Source: Puccinellia tenuiflora (lineage: Eukaryota > Streptophyta > Magnoliopsida > Poales > Poaceae). From it: a DNA stretch of 64,000 nucleotides. Shown here piece after piece: positions 34,301 to 44,964 of the stretch (position 1 is the stretch's first letter; each line of letters opens with the position of its first letter). Location of the stretch: positions 1,160,846 to 1,224,845 of the forward strand of contig QRDG01000393.1 in the NCBI GenBank assembly GCA_012064385.1. The letters are read 5' to 3'. The position numbers and the translations under genes were made by a program. The notes beneath the pieces are model-generated. The model did no database searches. It was not told the origin of the DNA and worked only from the letters and a program-made list of their open reading frames with translations.

Positions 34301-34948
34301 AGAAGGAGGAGAAGCAGATGGCCTCCCGCCTTCAGAGCGCCAGGGCCACCCAGGCCCGCGCGAAAGCGGAGGTTGCCGCCCTGAAGAAGGACCTGAGCGA
34401 GCTCCACCAGCAGGTGGGGCCGGTTGTGGACCTCGTGGAGGAGGCACGGAGCAACACGCAGATCGGCCGAACCATGTTGCGTCAGCGCCAGCGCATGCTC
34501 CAAGACCTGGTGCTCCGTGCGCGCGCTATTGGGGACCGTCTGGGGATTGAGGTCCCCCCCCTTCGCCGCTGGGGGGAGCGACGATGAGGCCGGGTACACG
34601 TTCTTCTTCGAGCAATTCCTCGCGAAACTTGAAGAGACCGCGAAGGACCTTGACGACCGCGTCGTGGAGGAGAGCCGCGATCTCCTCGTCCTCGCCACCT
34701 GCCGCATCTTTGCCAACCTCGCGAGGCTCCAGCCCTCCCTCGACCTCGAGGCCGTGACGGCGCCCATCGATCTCAGCAGCCGCGTCGCGCTGAGCGACAG
34801 GATGCGGAAGGCCGCCGAGGAGTATGCCAGGAAATTCGACCAAGTCGAGGTTGAGGAAGACAAAGACGACGGCGAAGAGGACGCCCCGGAGGAGGAGGTG
34901 GATGCCGCCGCAGACGACGTGGGCACCTCAAGAGGCCCGACGGCCTGA
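31332..34948 (+). pseudogene. T1 antisense gene (Transposase_28-like domain + coiled coil), two exons, broken
   Basis: Starts at ATG 31332 (GCGACCATGG context). Exon 1 is 31332-32840, an intron of 94 bp lies at 32841-32934 (GTAAGC...TTTTCAG), and exon 2 is 32935-34948. Exon 1 encodes MAPKKA, then the YPIFLHTLYAGLVPPFS...LLHLHPNSILIL block typical of the putative gypsy-type transposon domain (Transposase_28). Three GEDEASRGANPS repeats follow, then the KAKKRVWRIADE junction. Exon 2 starts with an NLS-like KRRRLRK, then an acidic Pro/Glu/Ala region and about 300 residues of coiled coil. Lesions relative to T3: one-base deletions near 31685 and 31945, TAG at 32110-32112, and a C-run expansion near 34552 that shifts the frame. 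Role unknown; such antisense ORFs are known in Tat elements. Confidence 0.8.
32841..32934 (+). other. Intron of the T1 antisense gene
   Basis: GA|GTAAGC donor and a T-rich tract ending TTTTCAG|G acceptor, splitting a Glu codon. Same position as in T2b and T3. Confidence 0.75.
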
Positions 34949-35508
34949 GCTCCTTCCTGCGACTGGATGTCCATGCGGCACACGCTATCTTAGCATTTTG
35001 TTTGTAAAAGCCTTGTAAAGACTTTCTTAAGCTTTATTTGAACGTGCTTGGTGAATATCCCTCGGGAAGCTTTTATCTTTCCTTTCATGTCTTTTTCGCT
35101 CTACGTCTTATGACCCTCTCTTAGCGCTACACCACCGCCGCTTCGGTATGTGAGAGTCAGGGCTCCACAAGGCTGGGGGGTGCGCGAGGCCTCGAGAGGT
35201 AAGAGCTCCCGAGGCGCGTTGCTCGGGGCTCCCCTTTAACGAGCAAGCAGCCCATGAGGCATAGGAGACAGAAAAGAGGCTCGAGGGACAAAAACCAGCG
35301 AAAGGAAATTTTAACCAAGTGTTTGGACTTAGCTTCGCGAGGTGTTTTTTTCCTTCGAGAGGGTGTTGGTTCCCTGATGAGGCGTTTTTGCCTTGGATAG
35401 GATATTGGTTCCCTGGTGAGGCGTTTTTCTTCCGAGATTGCCTGAGGCTTGTTTTGAACCTGCTTTCCTGCGTTTGGACAGATAGGCATACCCACAAGCA
35501 ATACATAG
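34949..35508 (-). other. T1 sense 3' non-coding region with 39-bp minisatellite
   Basis: Downstream of the antisense gene. The first ~80 bp (TTAGCATTTTGTTTGTAAAAGCC) probably serve as its 3' UTR. At 35337-35430 there are about 2.5 copies of a unit GAGG(C/T)GTTTT...TTGGTTCCCTG. No gene. Confidence 0.55.
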
Positions 35509-35904
35509 TGTCGGAGAACTGTCCCAGGAACTGGATGTGTCTCACAAGGATCGAGTAGGGGGTTGAACACGGAATCAAACAACCCTCAACGTGCCTCGGC
35601 GACGGTGCTCGTCGAACTCGCTGTGGGACAACACTACAGAGATGAACGCACGGTATTACCCAGGTTCAGGGCCCTCTAGGTGAGGTAAAACCCCTACGTC
35701 CTGCTTCAGATGTATTGCACTTGCTTGGAGAGGTTTGAGTATAGAGCGAGCTTGGCGAGCTCAAGGTGGCTACAATGGCTACTGCAGAACTCAGATCTAG
35801 GGTTGCACAAAGATTGAACCCCTTGCCCGAGCGTGCTCCCCCTCCTTTTATAGATGTCTCGGGCCTCTTCCCCCCAAATATCTTGGCGGGAAGGGCTACC
35901 ACAT
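35509..35904 (-). repeat. T2a: Tat-family LTR fragment, cut by T2b
   Basis: The first 396 bp of a T1-type LTR (TGTCGGAGAACTG...GCTACCACAT). It sits in the T1 non-coding region with CATAG before it (candidate TSD). It is interrupted at GCTACCACAT by a second LTR start; in complete copies the sequence continues GGCGACGAAGG. The remainder of T2a is not in the window. Confidence 0.8.
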
Positions 35905-36894
35905 TGTCGGAGAACTGTCCCGGGAACCGGGTGTGTCTCACGAAGGATCGAGTAAGGGGCTGAACACGGAATCAAACAACCCTCAACGTGCCACGGCGAC
36001 GGTGCTCGCCTGGATCACTGCGGGGAAGCACTGCAGAGAGGAACACACGGTATTACCCAGGTTCAGGGCCCTCTGGAGAGATAAAACCCCTACGTCCTGC
36101 TTCGGATGTATTGCACTTGCTTGGCAAGGTTTGAGTACAGAGCGAGCTCCAGGATTGTGAACTACTAGGAGTCGAACCCTTTGCCCGGGCGTGCTCCCCC
36201 TCCTTTTATAGGTGTCTCGGGCCTCTTCCCCCCAAATATCTTGGCGGGAAGGGCTACCACATGGCGACGAAGGAGGAGGTGCGGTGCACAATAAAGGTAG
36301 AGGCCACCATGAACGTAAAGCCCATGGACGCGGTCCACGGCAGGGGGCAGCGTCACCAAAGCTGGAAAAGCCACTGTCCAAACAGGACGGTGGGCTGGCG
36401 CTGCTGAGGCGGGATGTGTCCCACGGTGACGTCGCCTTTGGAGGGTAGCTGCAAACGGTTCCCTTATCACCAAAGTGGCAATCCTTGGGGCTCCTTCGCT
36501 TGGCGCAGCTTTGTTGACTCCTTTATACATAACAATGGCAACTGTGCCGCTGCCGTCACCGCGCGCTGGCGCGGTCGTCACTCTGCGGAGGGTGCAGAGC
36601 CCATGTGCGCTCTGCCGCAGAGGCAGAGCTAGCTTCGAGGGGAAGGAACCCTCGCGAGGCTGAAGGCCTCGCCGAGCCTTTCGGCTTGGTCCTTAGCAGA
36701 ACTTGCAGATGGCATCCGAGATGCCCTCTCGAGGAGAGGTCCCTCGCCGAGGGAAAAACCCTTGGCGAGGAGGAGAGGTCCCTCGCGAGGACCTTGCCAG
36801 GCTTGGAGAGCCTGGTCCTTAGCGAAATCTTCTGAAGAATGTTATGGGCCCTGGCAGGCCGGCCCGTGGTACCCTGGTTTCCACTGTGCCGACA
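35905..36894 (-). repeat. T2b LTR (990 bp; sense 3' LTR)
   Basis: TGTCGGAGAACTGTCCCGGG...CTGTGCCGACA, inserted in the T2a LTR and followed by GTAGCCCCCGGGCCCGCG (PPT complement). Sense TATA (complement of CCTTTTATAG) near 36201-36210. Confidence 0.9.
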
Positions 36895-37191
36895 GTAGCC
36901 CCCGGGCCCGCGATGGGCACGCCGGAGTCCATCGATGGAGGCGAAGCGTCGAGGGCCCAACGGTGCCTGCCTGGGCCGCGACACGTGGGGCGTAGCGGAT
37001 GCGCCCGAGGCCACGATCTCCTCGGCTTCAACGGGCGACATGGCGGGGCCGCCACGATTCGGGGGCCGGTCAATAAAGCCTGGGCGCGCAGTCGGCGCCC
37101 TTCACTTCATCCATTACTCCTCTGCACACTTCTCCCAACGCCTCCAATCTCTCCAGAGCGCTCCGCCTCCAAAACTCCTTCTCCAGGGACC

Positions 37192-40100
37192 ATGGCGCCC
37201 AAGAAGGCAAACGCCGAACAGAAGGGCAAGGCCGCGATGCAGACTGGCACGTCGGCGTCGGTGGCGGCGCGGGGTGCTGCACCCCAGGGGGCGCTGCCGG
37301 AAACCCGCGTCCGTGCGGCGGCGTTTGAGAAGGTGCGCCACCTGGCGGCCGCCAACACCCACGAGCTCGGCGCCACAATCATGGAGGCGGCCGGCAGCAG
37401 CAAGGTCGGCGCGGGGTACTACCCCATCTTCCTTCACACCCTCTACGCCGGCCTCATTCCTCCCTTCTCCAGCTTCCTCATGGGGATCCTTGAGGCGTAC
37501 CGGATCCAACTCCTTCATCTCCACCCAAACTCCATACTCATCCTCGCCATCTTCGCCTATCTCTGTGAGGCGTACGTTGGCGTATGTCCCTCGGTGGCAC
37601 TCTTCCGCAGCTTCTACTCCCTCTGGAACACCGCGTCGAACGAGCGGCTCGGATGCGTCTCCTTCCGCATCGCCGCCGCTAGGAGCGAGGACTACATCCC
37701 CATCGCATGGCTCGGTGAGAATGCGGTCACCAAGATAACGAAGAAAGTGGAGGATTTCCGCCAGCGGTGGTTTTTCGTCAACACCAATTCATCAAACCGC
37801 CTCCCGTGGCGCCCCCGAAGAAGTGGGCGCGTTGGGCGAGCGGCGACTTCGAGGGCCCCAAGCTTGAGGCGGTGTACGAGCGCATTCGGGTGCTCCGCGA
37901 GGCCGGGCTCACCGGCCAGATGGTGGCGAGGGATTTTACCAAACGCCGCATTGCTCCCCTCCAGTGGCACTCGGAGCCGATGTGGACGTACTCAGGCCTA
38001 GAAGACAGGATGCGCCTGTGCGCAGATAACTTCACCTCGGACGAGCTGAAGCAGGTCATGAGAGTCCTCTTCGCCACGGCGTCCATCTCGTCCCCAGCCA
38101 ACGAAGATGCTCTGCCGCTATTCGCCTATGTGGAGGAGAGCGTGCGCGAAACCCGCCAACTCCTGCCCAGATTCGACGAATGGGGCATCAGGCCTGCAAG
38201 ACTCCGCGGGCCCCGCAGCAACCCGTGGGCTGCGGAGCTGGAGCAGGTTGGCGAATCGCCGGAGCCGGACGAGGCTGAAGACTCTGGCGAGGACGAGGCC
38301 TCGAGAGGCGCCAACCCCTCTGGCGAGGATGAGGCCTCGAGAGGCGCCGACCCCTCGGGAGGCGACGCGGGCTCCTCAAGGAGCGTGCCGCCTGGCGAGG
38401 ACCTCCAGGTGATCTCCTCCAGCGGCGACGAGGACGCCTTCCGCGTGGCCCGCTCCCGACGCATCGTAGAGGGGGAGGAGGAGGAGAGCGGCAACAGGGG
38501 AAGACGCCGCGAGCCCCGCACCAAGGCCCTCCACGACAGGAACGCCTCGGCAGGGAGGGACGCCCCCCAAGAGGATGCAGGAGGACCTCAAGGGGAGGCC
38601 AGGGCGAGCAGCCCCCAGCCTCCGAAGGCGAAGAAAAGGGTGTGGAGGATAGCCGATGAGTAAGCCTTGACTCTTCTTTTTATTTTAGCATTTTTCTTCT
38701 GAGAATCCTCTTGACGGATCTTCTGCTTGTTTGTCTTCAGGAACCCTGCGGCGCCGAAGAAGCGGCGGCTCCGCAAGCTTGGGGAGGCCGCTGAAGCCAC
38801 CGCGGCGCCGCTGGTGGTTGACGAGCCGCAGCATGCGGCTGCTCCTCCTACAGGCGAGCGCCGCGAGGAGGAGGACGACGACGTCGTAGAGGTGGCGCCG
38901 CCGCCCGCCCAGGCCACTCTTCCTCCCGTACTGCAGAGGGCAACGGAGGAAGAGGCGGCGGCCGAGACAGCACGAGCCTCAGCGAGGCCGGACGCGGAGG
39001 AGGAGGCGATCGAGGAGATCGTCGTGGAGCCACCTCTGGAGGAGGAGGCTCCCACACAAAGGGCAGACGTGCCCACGGCCGCGGCGGGCGCGGCCACCAC
39101 GGAGGGGGCGGGAGGCGCCCCCGAAGGGCAGGAGGAGGAGGCGCCTCCGGAGCCCACAGATACTGGAGCTGGGGGTGAGAGGACGCCCAGCTCCCAGCGG
39201 GCTCCAGACGCGGGTGACGATGCTGGCGCCCATGCGAGCCCCCAGAGGGCCCCTGACACGGGAGGCGAGGAAGGCGCCCTCGCGAGCCCCCAGAGAGCCC
39301 CTGACGCAGGAGGCGAGGGAGGCGCCCTCGCGAGCCCCCAGAGGGCCCCTGACGCGGGAGGCGAGGAAGGCGCCCTCGCGAGCCCCCGGGCCGCACCGGA
39401 GGCGGCCGTGAGCCCAAGGCAGGGTGCCTCGAGCGCCCGCCAAGGAACGAGATCTCTGCACCCCGCAGCGATGCGGGGACCTTGGCGCTGCGGGAGCTGC
39501 GGCGCCAAGTGGTTCGTCGCCAAGCCGTCCTCGGCCAGGCGCGGCGGACGCTTGATGAGCTGGAGGCGCAGCTCGCTTAAGAGGAAGTCGCCCAGGCGGA
39601 GGAGCGGGCGAGACTCGCTGAGCGCTGGGCCCTCCTCCGCGAGAGCGTGGAGAGCTGCCGCCGGCAGGACGCGGTGGCCCAGGCGGCCCGTCAAGAGGCC
39701 ATGCGATTCGCCAAAGAGACCCGCGACAGCGTGAAGAGGGAGGCGGCGGAGACCATGGGGCAGTTGGACGCCGCGCGGGAGGCGCTCGAGGCAGAAACTG
39801 CCTCCAAGCGACAAGAGGTGGCAGCCTTGGAGCAGAACTTCATCACGCACTCCAAAACCGTGGAGAGCACCTTGAAGGAGCTCCGCGAGAAGCTGGACGC
39901 TCGCGAGGTGCAGCTGACCCAGTGCGAGGCAGAGCTCATGCGACGCGAGGAAGAGCTCTCCCCCCGTGAGTTGGAACTGCGCCGGTGCGAGGAGCAGGTC
40001 CAGCAGCTTGAGGCGGACCAGGCCACCCGCGAGGAGCAGCTGAAGGCTCGCGAGGGCCGAGTGGCCAAGGACAAAGCCACCTACGCCGAGCGCCACGCGA

Positions 40101-40897
40101 AGGCCAACACCGACTTCGCGGCGAAGCAGAAAAAAGTCCAGGAAGAGGCCGACAAGAAGGTCAAGCTCATCCGCGAAAATCTCTCCAAGGACTATGATGA
40201 GAAGGCCACGAAGCAGGAGGAGCACTTCAAGGCGAAGCGCAAGGAGCTCCAGGACCGCATCCAGGGGCTCGAGAAGGAGGAGAAGCAGATGGCTTCCCAC
40301 CTTCAGAGCGCCAAGGAGGCCCAGGCCCGAGCGGAGAAGGAGGTTGCTGCCCTGAAGAGGGAGCTAAGCGAGCTCCAGCAGCAGGTGGGGCCGGTCGTGA
40401 ACCTCATGGAGCAGGCACGGGACACCGCGCAGATCGGCCGGACCATGTCGCGCCAACGCCAGCGCATCCTCCACGACCTGGTACTCCGTGCGCGCGCCGT
40501 TGGGGACGACCTGAGGATCGAGGTCCCCAACTTTTCCGCAGGGAGCGACGACGAGGCCGCGTACTCGTTCTTCTTCGAGCAATTCCTCGGAAAGCTTGAA
40601 GAGACCGCGAAGGGTTTCGACGAGCGCATCGTGGAGGAGAGCCGCGATCTCCTCGTCATCGCTACCTGCCACATCTTCAGCAACCTTGCGAGGCTCCAAC
40701 CCTCGCTTGACCTCCAGGCCGTGACGGCGCCGGTCGACATCAGCGACAAGGCGCGGAAGGCCGCCGAGGCGTACGCCAAGAAATTTGAACAAGTCATGGT
40801 CGATGAGGACGAAGGCGACGACGAGGAGGATGCCCCGGAGGAGGAGGCGGAGGCTGCCGTGGACGGAGCGGGCACCTCAGGAGGCGCGACGGCCTGA
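37192..40897 (+). pseudogene. T2b antisense gene, two exons, broken
   Basis: Exon 1 is 37192-38659, the intron 38660-38740 (81 bp, GTAAGC...TCTTCAG), exon 2 38741-40897. The product has the same architecture as in T3: MAPKKA start, YPIFLHTLYAGL...LHPNSILILAIFAYLCEAY (Transposase_28-like), GCVSFRI, KKWARW, then two 12-residue GEDEASRGANPS repeats, NLS-like KKRRLRK, four 16-residue APDAGGEGGALASPQR repeats, coiled coil, and the C-terminal SFFFEQFLGKLE block. Lesions: a frameshift near 37795, another near 39440, and TAA at 39578-39580. The coiled-coil half after 39580 is open to the TGA at 40895. A CAATAAAGCC box at 37072, also present in T1 and T3, lies about 120 bp before the ATG. Confidence 0.8.
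38660..38740 (+). other. Intron of the T2b antisense gene
   Basis: GA|GTAAGC...TTGTCTTCAG|G, same codon position as T1 and T3. Flanking exon codons join as ADE-NPAAPKKRRL. Confidence 0.75.
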
Positions 40898-42175
40898 GCT
40901 CCCGCCTGTATCTGGACGTGAAGGGGCACGGATTATCTTAGCATTTTATTTGTCATAGCTTTGTAAAGACTTGTTTTAAACTTTGTTTGAACGTGCTCGT
41001 GAATATCCCTCGAGAGGCTTTTGTCTTCCCTTTCATGTCTTTTTCGCTCTACGTCTTAGTACCCTCTCTTAGCGCTACACCACCGCTGCTTCGGTATGTG
41101 AGAGTCAGGGCTCCACAAGGTCGGGGGGGTGCATGAGGCCTCGAGAGGTAAGAGCTCCCAAGTCATGATGCTTGGGGCTTCCCTTTAACGCGCAAGCAAC
41201 CCATGAGGCGCGGGAGAGAGAAAAGAGGCTCGAGGGACGAAAACCAGCGAAAGGAATTTCAACCAAGTGTTTGGACTTAGCTTCACGAGGCGTTTTGCCT
41301 TGGAGAGGGTGTTGATTCCCTGATGAGGTGTTTTCGCCTTGGAGAGGGTGTTGGTTCCCTGACGAGGTGTTTTCGCCTTGGAGAGGGCGTCGGTTCCCTG
41401 GCGCTTGCTTTGGACCTGTTTTCCTACGTTTTGACAGATAGGCGTACCCACAAGCAATGCATAGCTAGACAACTTCATGCGTGCTCGTAGGTTCCTTCAT
41501 GTGTGTCTCGCGAGGAGAACAGGCACCAAGGTCCTTGGTGAGTTGACATGCACGGGAGCCGGCTCATGAGTTCAGAGCTCCTTGGGAGTTGACATGCATG
41601 AAAGCTGACCCGTGAGTTCAGAGCTCGGATCCCTTGGGTTTGAGGCGCTGCTGGGATGCTCCCGAGGCACAGGCACCATGTCTAGCCCCCGCTCGCGAGA
41701 TACACAGGAGGGATCATACGAGCAAGGATGAATCAGCAATAACATAAATGCTTACGAAAGCAACAACATATGCTGGCGCGAAGCGCAAAGGTTCAAAGTG
41801 ACCTGAAACAGAGGTTCATTACACTGGCGTGGCCAGAAATACAAAATCCGCCATGTCAGGCATGGGGTTCCACATGCTGTGGCTGAGACTCTCGAGGGGG
41901 CGTGCTCGAGACGACGCATGTAGAGAGAGCTCAGAGGGGGGCCCCTATGCGGGGGTGGCTTGTAGAGCCTGCGGTCCACCATGGCTGGGCATGGGGATCC
42001 ACCTCGCCAAGGCATGGTGCTTAAAGAAGTCACCTTGCCGAGGTGCGGTGGCTTGGGAGTCTTCTCGAACGGCCCGTGGCAACGTATAGTAGAGAGGGGA
42101 GCCTGAAATTTTTCCTCGTGGAGGATGATGGCACGAGGCTCTCTCTTGGTGCAAAAAATTGTTTGTCGAGGATGA
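40898..42175 (-). other. T2b non-coding region between antisense gene and integrase
   Basis: Contains the antisense gene's probable 3' UTR, three copies of the 39-bp minisatellite (41287-41402), and a stretch collinear with T3 up to GCGTGGCCAG (about 41832 here, 58748 in T3). Beyond that point (41833-42175) T2b has its own sequence before the integrase stop, while T3 goes directly to the end of gag-protease. No gene. Confidence 0.6.
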
Positions 42176-43250
42176 TCAGGGGTAGAACTTGCGCAGGTGC
42201 TGGATGTTCCAGGGGTTGGCGACAGGGATGCCGTCCTCCGTCTCGAGCCGCGCGGAGCCAGGCCTGGCGATGTGGACGACCCTGTAGGGTCCTTCCAACA
42301 TTGGTGAGAGCTTGTGGAGGCCTGCCCTGGAGAGGATTCTCCTCAGGACGAGGTCTCCTGCTTCAAGAGTGCGCGGGCGGATGTGGCGGCTGTTGTAGCG
42401 ACGGAGATCTTGCTGGTACCTTGTCGCTCTTAGGGCCGCATTGCGGGGGAGCCCTTCGAGCAGCAGGAGGTCGTTGTTGCGCAGTTCATCCAGCTCAGCC
42501 TCCTTGAAGGCCAAGGCTCATGGAGAGCCGTGAGTGATCTCGCTGGGGAGAACGGCTTCAGCGCCATAGACGAGGGAGAACGGCGTCTCGCCGGTTGGCT
42601 TTGTTGGCGTGGTGCGGATGGACCAGAGCACCGAGGGGAGCTCATCGATCCAGTGCTTGCCGCTGGCCTTGAGGCGGTTGAAGCTTCTCGTCTTGAGGCC
42701 CTTGAGCACCTCAGCGTTGGCTCGCTCAGCCTGCCCGTTGCTTCGTGGGTGCACCACCGAGGCGTAGCAGATTTGGGCGCCGAGGCTGCCGCAGTAGGAC
42801 TTGAATGCGCCGCTGATGAATTGTGAGCCATTGTCGATGATGATGCGGTTGGGCACGCCGAAGCAGTAGACCAGGCTCCTGATGAATTTCACCGCTGATT
42901 TCGCCGGAATGGTGCGCACGGGTTCCACCTCAGGCCACTTGGTGAATTTGTCGATGGCGACGTAGAGGTAGCGGTAGCCCCCGAGCGCTCGTGGGAAGGG
43001 TCCCAGGAGGTCCAGCCCCCAGACCGCGAACGGCCAGGAGAGCGGGATCGTTTGGAGTCCTTGCGCGGGCTGGTGAATTTGCTTGGCATGGAATTGGCAG
43101 GCGTCGCAGGATTGGACGATTGCGGCTGCATCTTGAAGCACTGAAGGCCAGTAGAAGCCACTCCAGAAGACCTTGCCTGCAAGGGTGCGCGAGGACGAAG
43201 GCGGCCTTCCTCGGCAAGGACGCACTGCAACGCAACCCCATTAGGGCGCT
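42176..43250 (-). pseudogene. T2b integrase
   Basis: Integrase inserts the cDNA into host DNA. On the minus strand the core reads WGLDLLGPFPRALGGYRYLY (first catalytic Asp), RIIIDNGSQFISGAF (second Asp) and SNGQAERANAEVLKGLK (catalytic Glu), so all three DDE residues are visible. The C-terminal part continues to HLRKFYP and the stop at 42176. Frameshifts separate three segments (near 43225 and 42515), and a TAG follows the LYR codons at about 43249. The CQFH zinc-finger end is near 43100. Not functional in this copy. Confidence 0.85.
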
Positions 43251-44340
43251 AACGGTACAGGTCTCCGTCGTGGAGGTAGTAAGACTTGGCCTGGCGAGCA
43301 ACTCTTTCGGCTTCAGCATCTTCTTCGGGGAGGACTCGATTTTGCAGGTAGTTCTTGATCTCTTCGATCCAACCAGTGTCTTGGCGTACCAAGGTCATCA
43401 GCAAGCGATCGCCTGAGGGCAGCCCGCAGTTTGGTGCTCCACTTGATGGGGCTGGTGGGAGCTCCTCATTGATGCTCATGTTGACAGCTGGTTGCTTGAC
43501 GGAGGACTTGGCGAGTCTTTCCTCGAACACTCCAGGCTTCTGGGCTTCTCTTCTTGCTGCTCGCCTGTCGAGTTCATCTGCCTCTTGGTTTTCTCCTCGT
43601 GGGATGTGCTTGAGCTCCATGCCCTGAAGTTCTTCTCGAGTTTGCGTACCTCTTCACGGTAGGCCACCATGTAGGTGTACTTAGGCGTGTAGCTTTTGTT
43701 GGAGAAGTTGACGAGGAGCTGAGAGTCGCCCTTGATGAGGATGCGCTTGATGCCGAGGGCGATAGCAGCTCTGAGCCCGGCGAGGAGGCCTTTGTATTCA
43801 GCAATGTTGTTGGAGACCTTGTCATTGTCCTTGAAGCACAACTGGACGGCGTAGTAGAGCTTGTCGCCTGTCGGTGAGGTGAGGACAGCACCAGCCCCTG
43901 CACTCCGGGCCGCGAAGGCGCCATCGAAGTGCATGGTCCAGTGGCTTGGTTCCGTCCCTCCTGAGGCTGTAGCTCCTCTTGAGGGTCTTCTTCACGCGTG
44001 TCCGTCCATTCGGCCATGAAATCAGCCAGCGCCCTGCCCTTGATGACCCTGGTGGTGTCAAACTCCAGCTCGAAAGGTTGTAGCTCGATGCCCCAGCCTG
44101 CGACGCGATCTGTTGCGTTTGGGTTGCGCAGGACTTGCTCCAGGGGGTATGAGGTGACCACCTTGATGGGGTGGCCCTGGAAGTAGTGGCGCAACTTCCT
44201 AGAGGCGCTGAGGAGCGAGAAGAGGAGCTTTTGCTGCATGGGGTAGCGCTCGCGAGCGTCCCGTAGCACTGTGCTGACGAAGTAGACGGGATGCTCGACG
44301 AGGGTAGTTGTTGTCGTGGCAGCGGTCGGCTCCTCTCGAG
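43251..44340 (-). pseudogene. T2b RNase H region: degenerate first RH plus second (archaeal-type) RH
   Basis: The first RH remnant (LRDARERYPMQQKLLFSLL...HYFQGHPIKVVTSYPL...GWGIELQPFELEF) spans about 44269-43990. The second RH (MHFDGAFAARSAGAGAVL, NNIAEYKGLLAGLRAA, IKGDSQLLVN) spans 43934-43700, with Asp, Glu and Asp catalytic positions present. The linker to the integrase (HIPRGENQEADELDRRA...LHDGDLYR) follows to 43251. Frameshifts occur near 43950 and 43610. Dual RNase H is the hallmark of the Tat lineage. Confidence 0.8.
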
Positions 44341-44964
44341 CATAGTTTAAAAAACCGGACCGGTAATCGAAACGGTGAGGCTGCCGGTTCAGGTTTTTAC
44401 CGGTCGGACCACTGGTTCATCGGTTCACTGTCTGGTTTTTTAAGTTGTAAAGTAATATAATTTTACTTATAAATGTTGTAATAAATAAATAATTATGTAT
44501 GCACAAAATATTAGACTTGTTCCAAGCTCAAGCAGCAAAGCCAACATGTCAGCAAAAATCCCTGTTCAAAAGAAAAAGGCAGCAAAAGCCAAGTAGATGC
44601 GTACTACCGTGTACATACTAGTAGAATAGAAACGTGTATCTTTATAATCATCAAACGTTCACAGGTCAAGTGGTCAGCAATGCACTTTGCACACCCACGA
44701 GGTGGTGGGTTCGAATCGCGCTAGCCCCAGTTTAGTTTTTCTTACCATCACATAATCGAACCAGTTGAACCGGATGACCCGGTTTAGTACAAAAACAACC
44801 GGATGACCCGGTTTAGTACAAAAACCGGCGGTCGGACCGTGGTTTGACCGGTTTTTTCCGGCCCACTGGCATGTACGGTTCAGTGCGCTTATAGAACCGG
44901 CCGAGGCTCCGGTTCCGGTTTTTTCCGGTTGAACCGGCGGTCCGGTCCGGTTTTTTAAACAATG
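44341..44964. mobile_element. hAT-type non-autonomous element (MITE-like, 624 bp) in T2b pol
   Basis: Terminal inverted repeats CAT(A/T)G + TTTAAAAAACCGGACCGG (23 bp, one mismatch) lie at both ends. An exact 8-bp target duplication CTCTCGAG flanks it (44333-44340 and 44965-44972). The 8-bp duplication and the CA-starting ends fit hAT. The interior is AT-rich at 44455-44660 and rich in CCGGTT units at both ends, with no transposase. It holds a tRNA-like segment near 44664-44727. Confidence 0.85.
44664..44727 (+). other. tRNA-like sequence inside the hAT-type element
   Basis: AGGTCAAGTGGTCAGCAATG resembles a degenerate A-box/D-arm, and GGTGGGTTCGAATCGCGC contains a B-box-like GGTTCGAATC. No intact cloverleaf can be drawn with confidence. 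It may be a tRNA-derived SINE head or a tRNA relic; not called as a tRNA gene. Confidence 0.35.

Larger units (their letters stand above)
30005..35508 (-). mobile_element. T1: Tat-lineage Ty3/Gypsy element, 3' part (minus sense)
   Basis: Left to right: a complete LTR (30005-31031), PPT complement, an antisense gene (plus strand), and the sense 3' non-coding region with a 39-bp minisatellite. At 35508 it is cut within CACAAGCAATACATAG by the LTR of T2a; the same place in T2b continues CATAGCTAG. Gag and pol of T1 are not in the window. Sense orientation is inferred from T3, which has gag on the minus strand with the same layout. Confidence 0.85.

Noticed and set aside
38588..40300. 570-codon open frame on the minus strand
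   Set aside because: It is the complement of the coiled-coil exon of the T2b antisense gene. GC-rich, Glu/Lys/Arg-rich coding DNA gives long Leu/Ser-rich frames on the other strand, and it has no domain of its own.
44664..44727. A functional tRNA gene
   Set aside because: The B-box is good, but acceptor and anticodon stems cannot be paired convincingly by eye.
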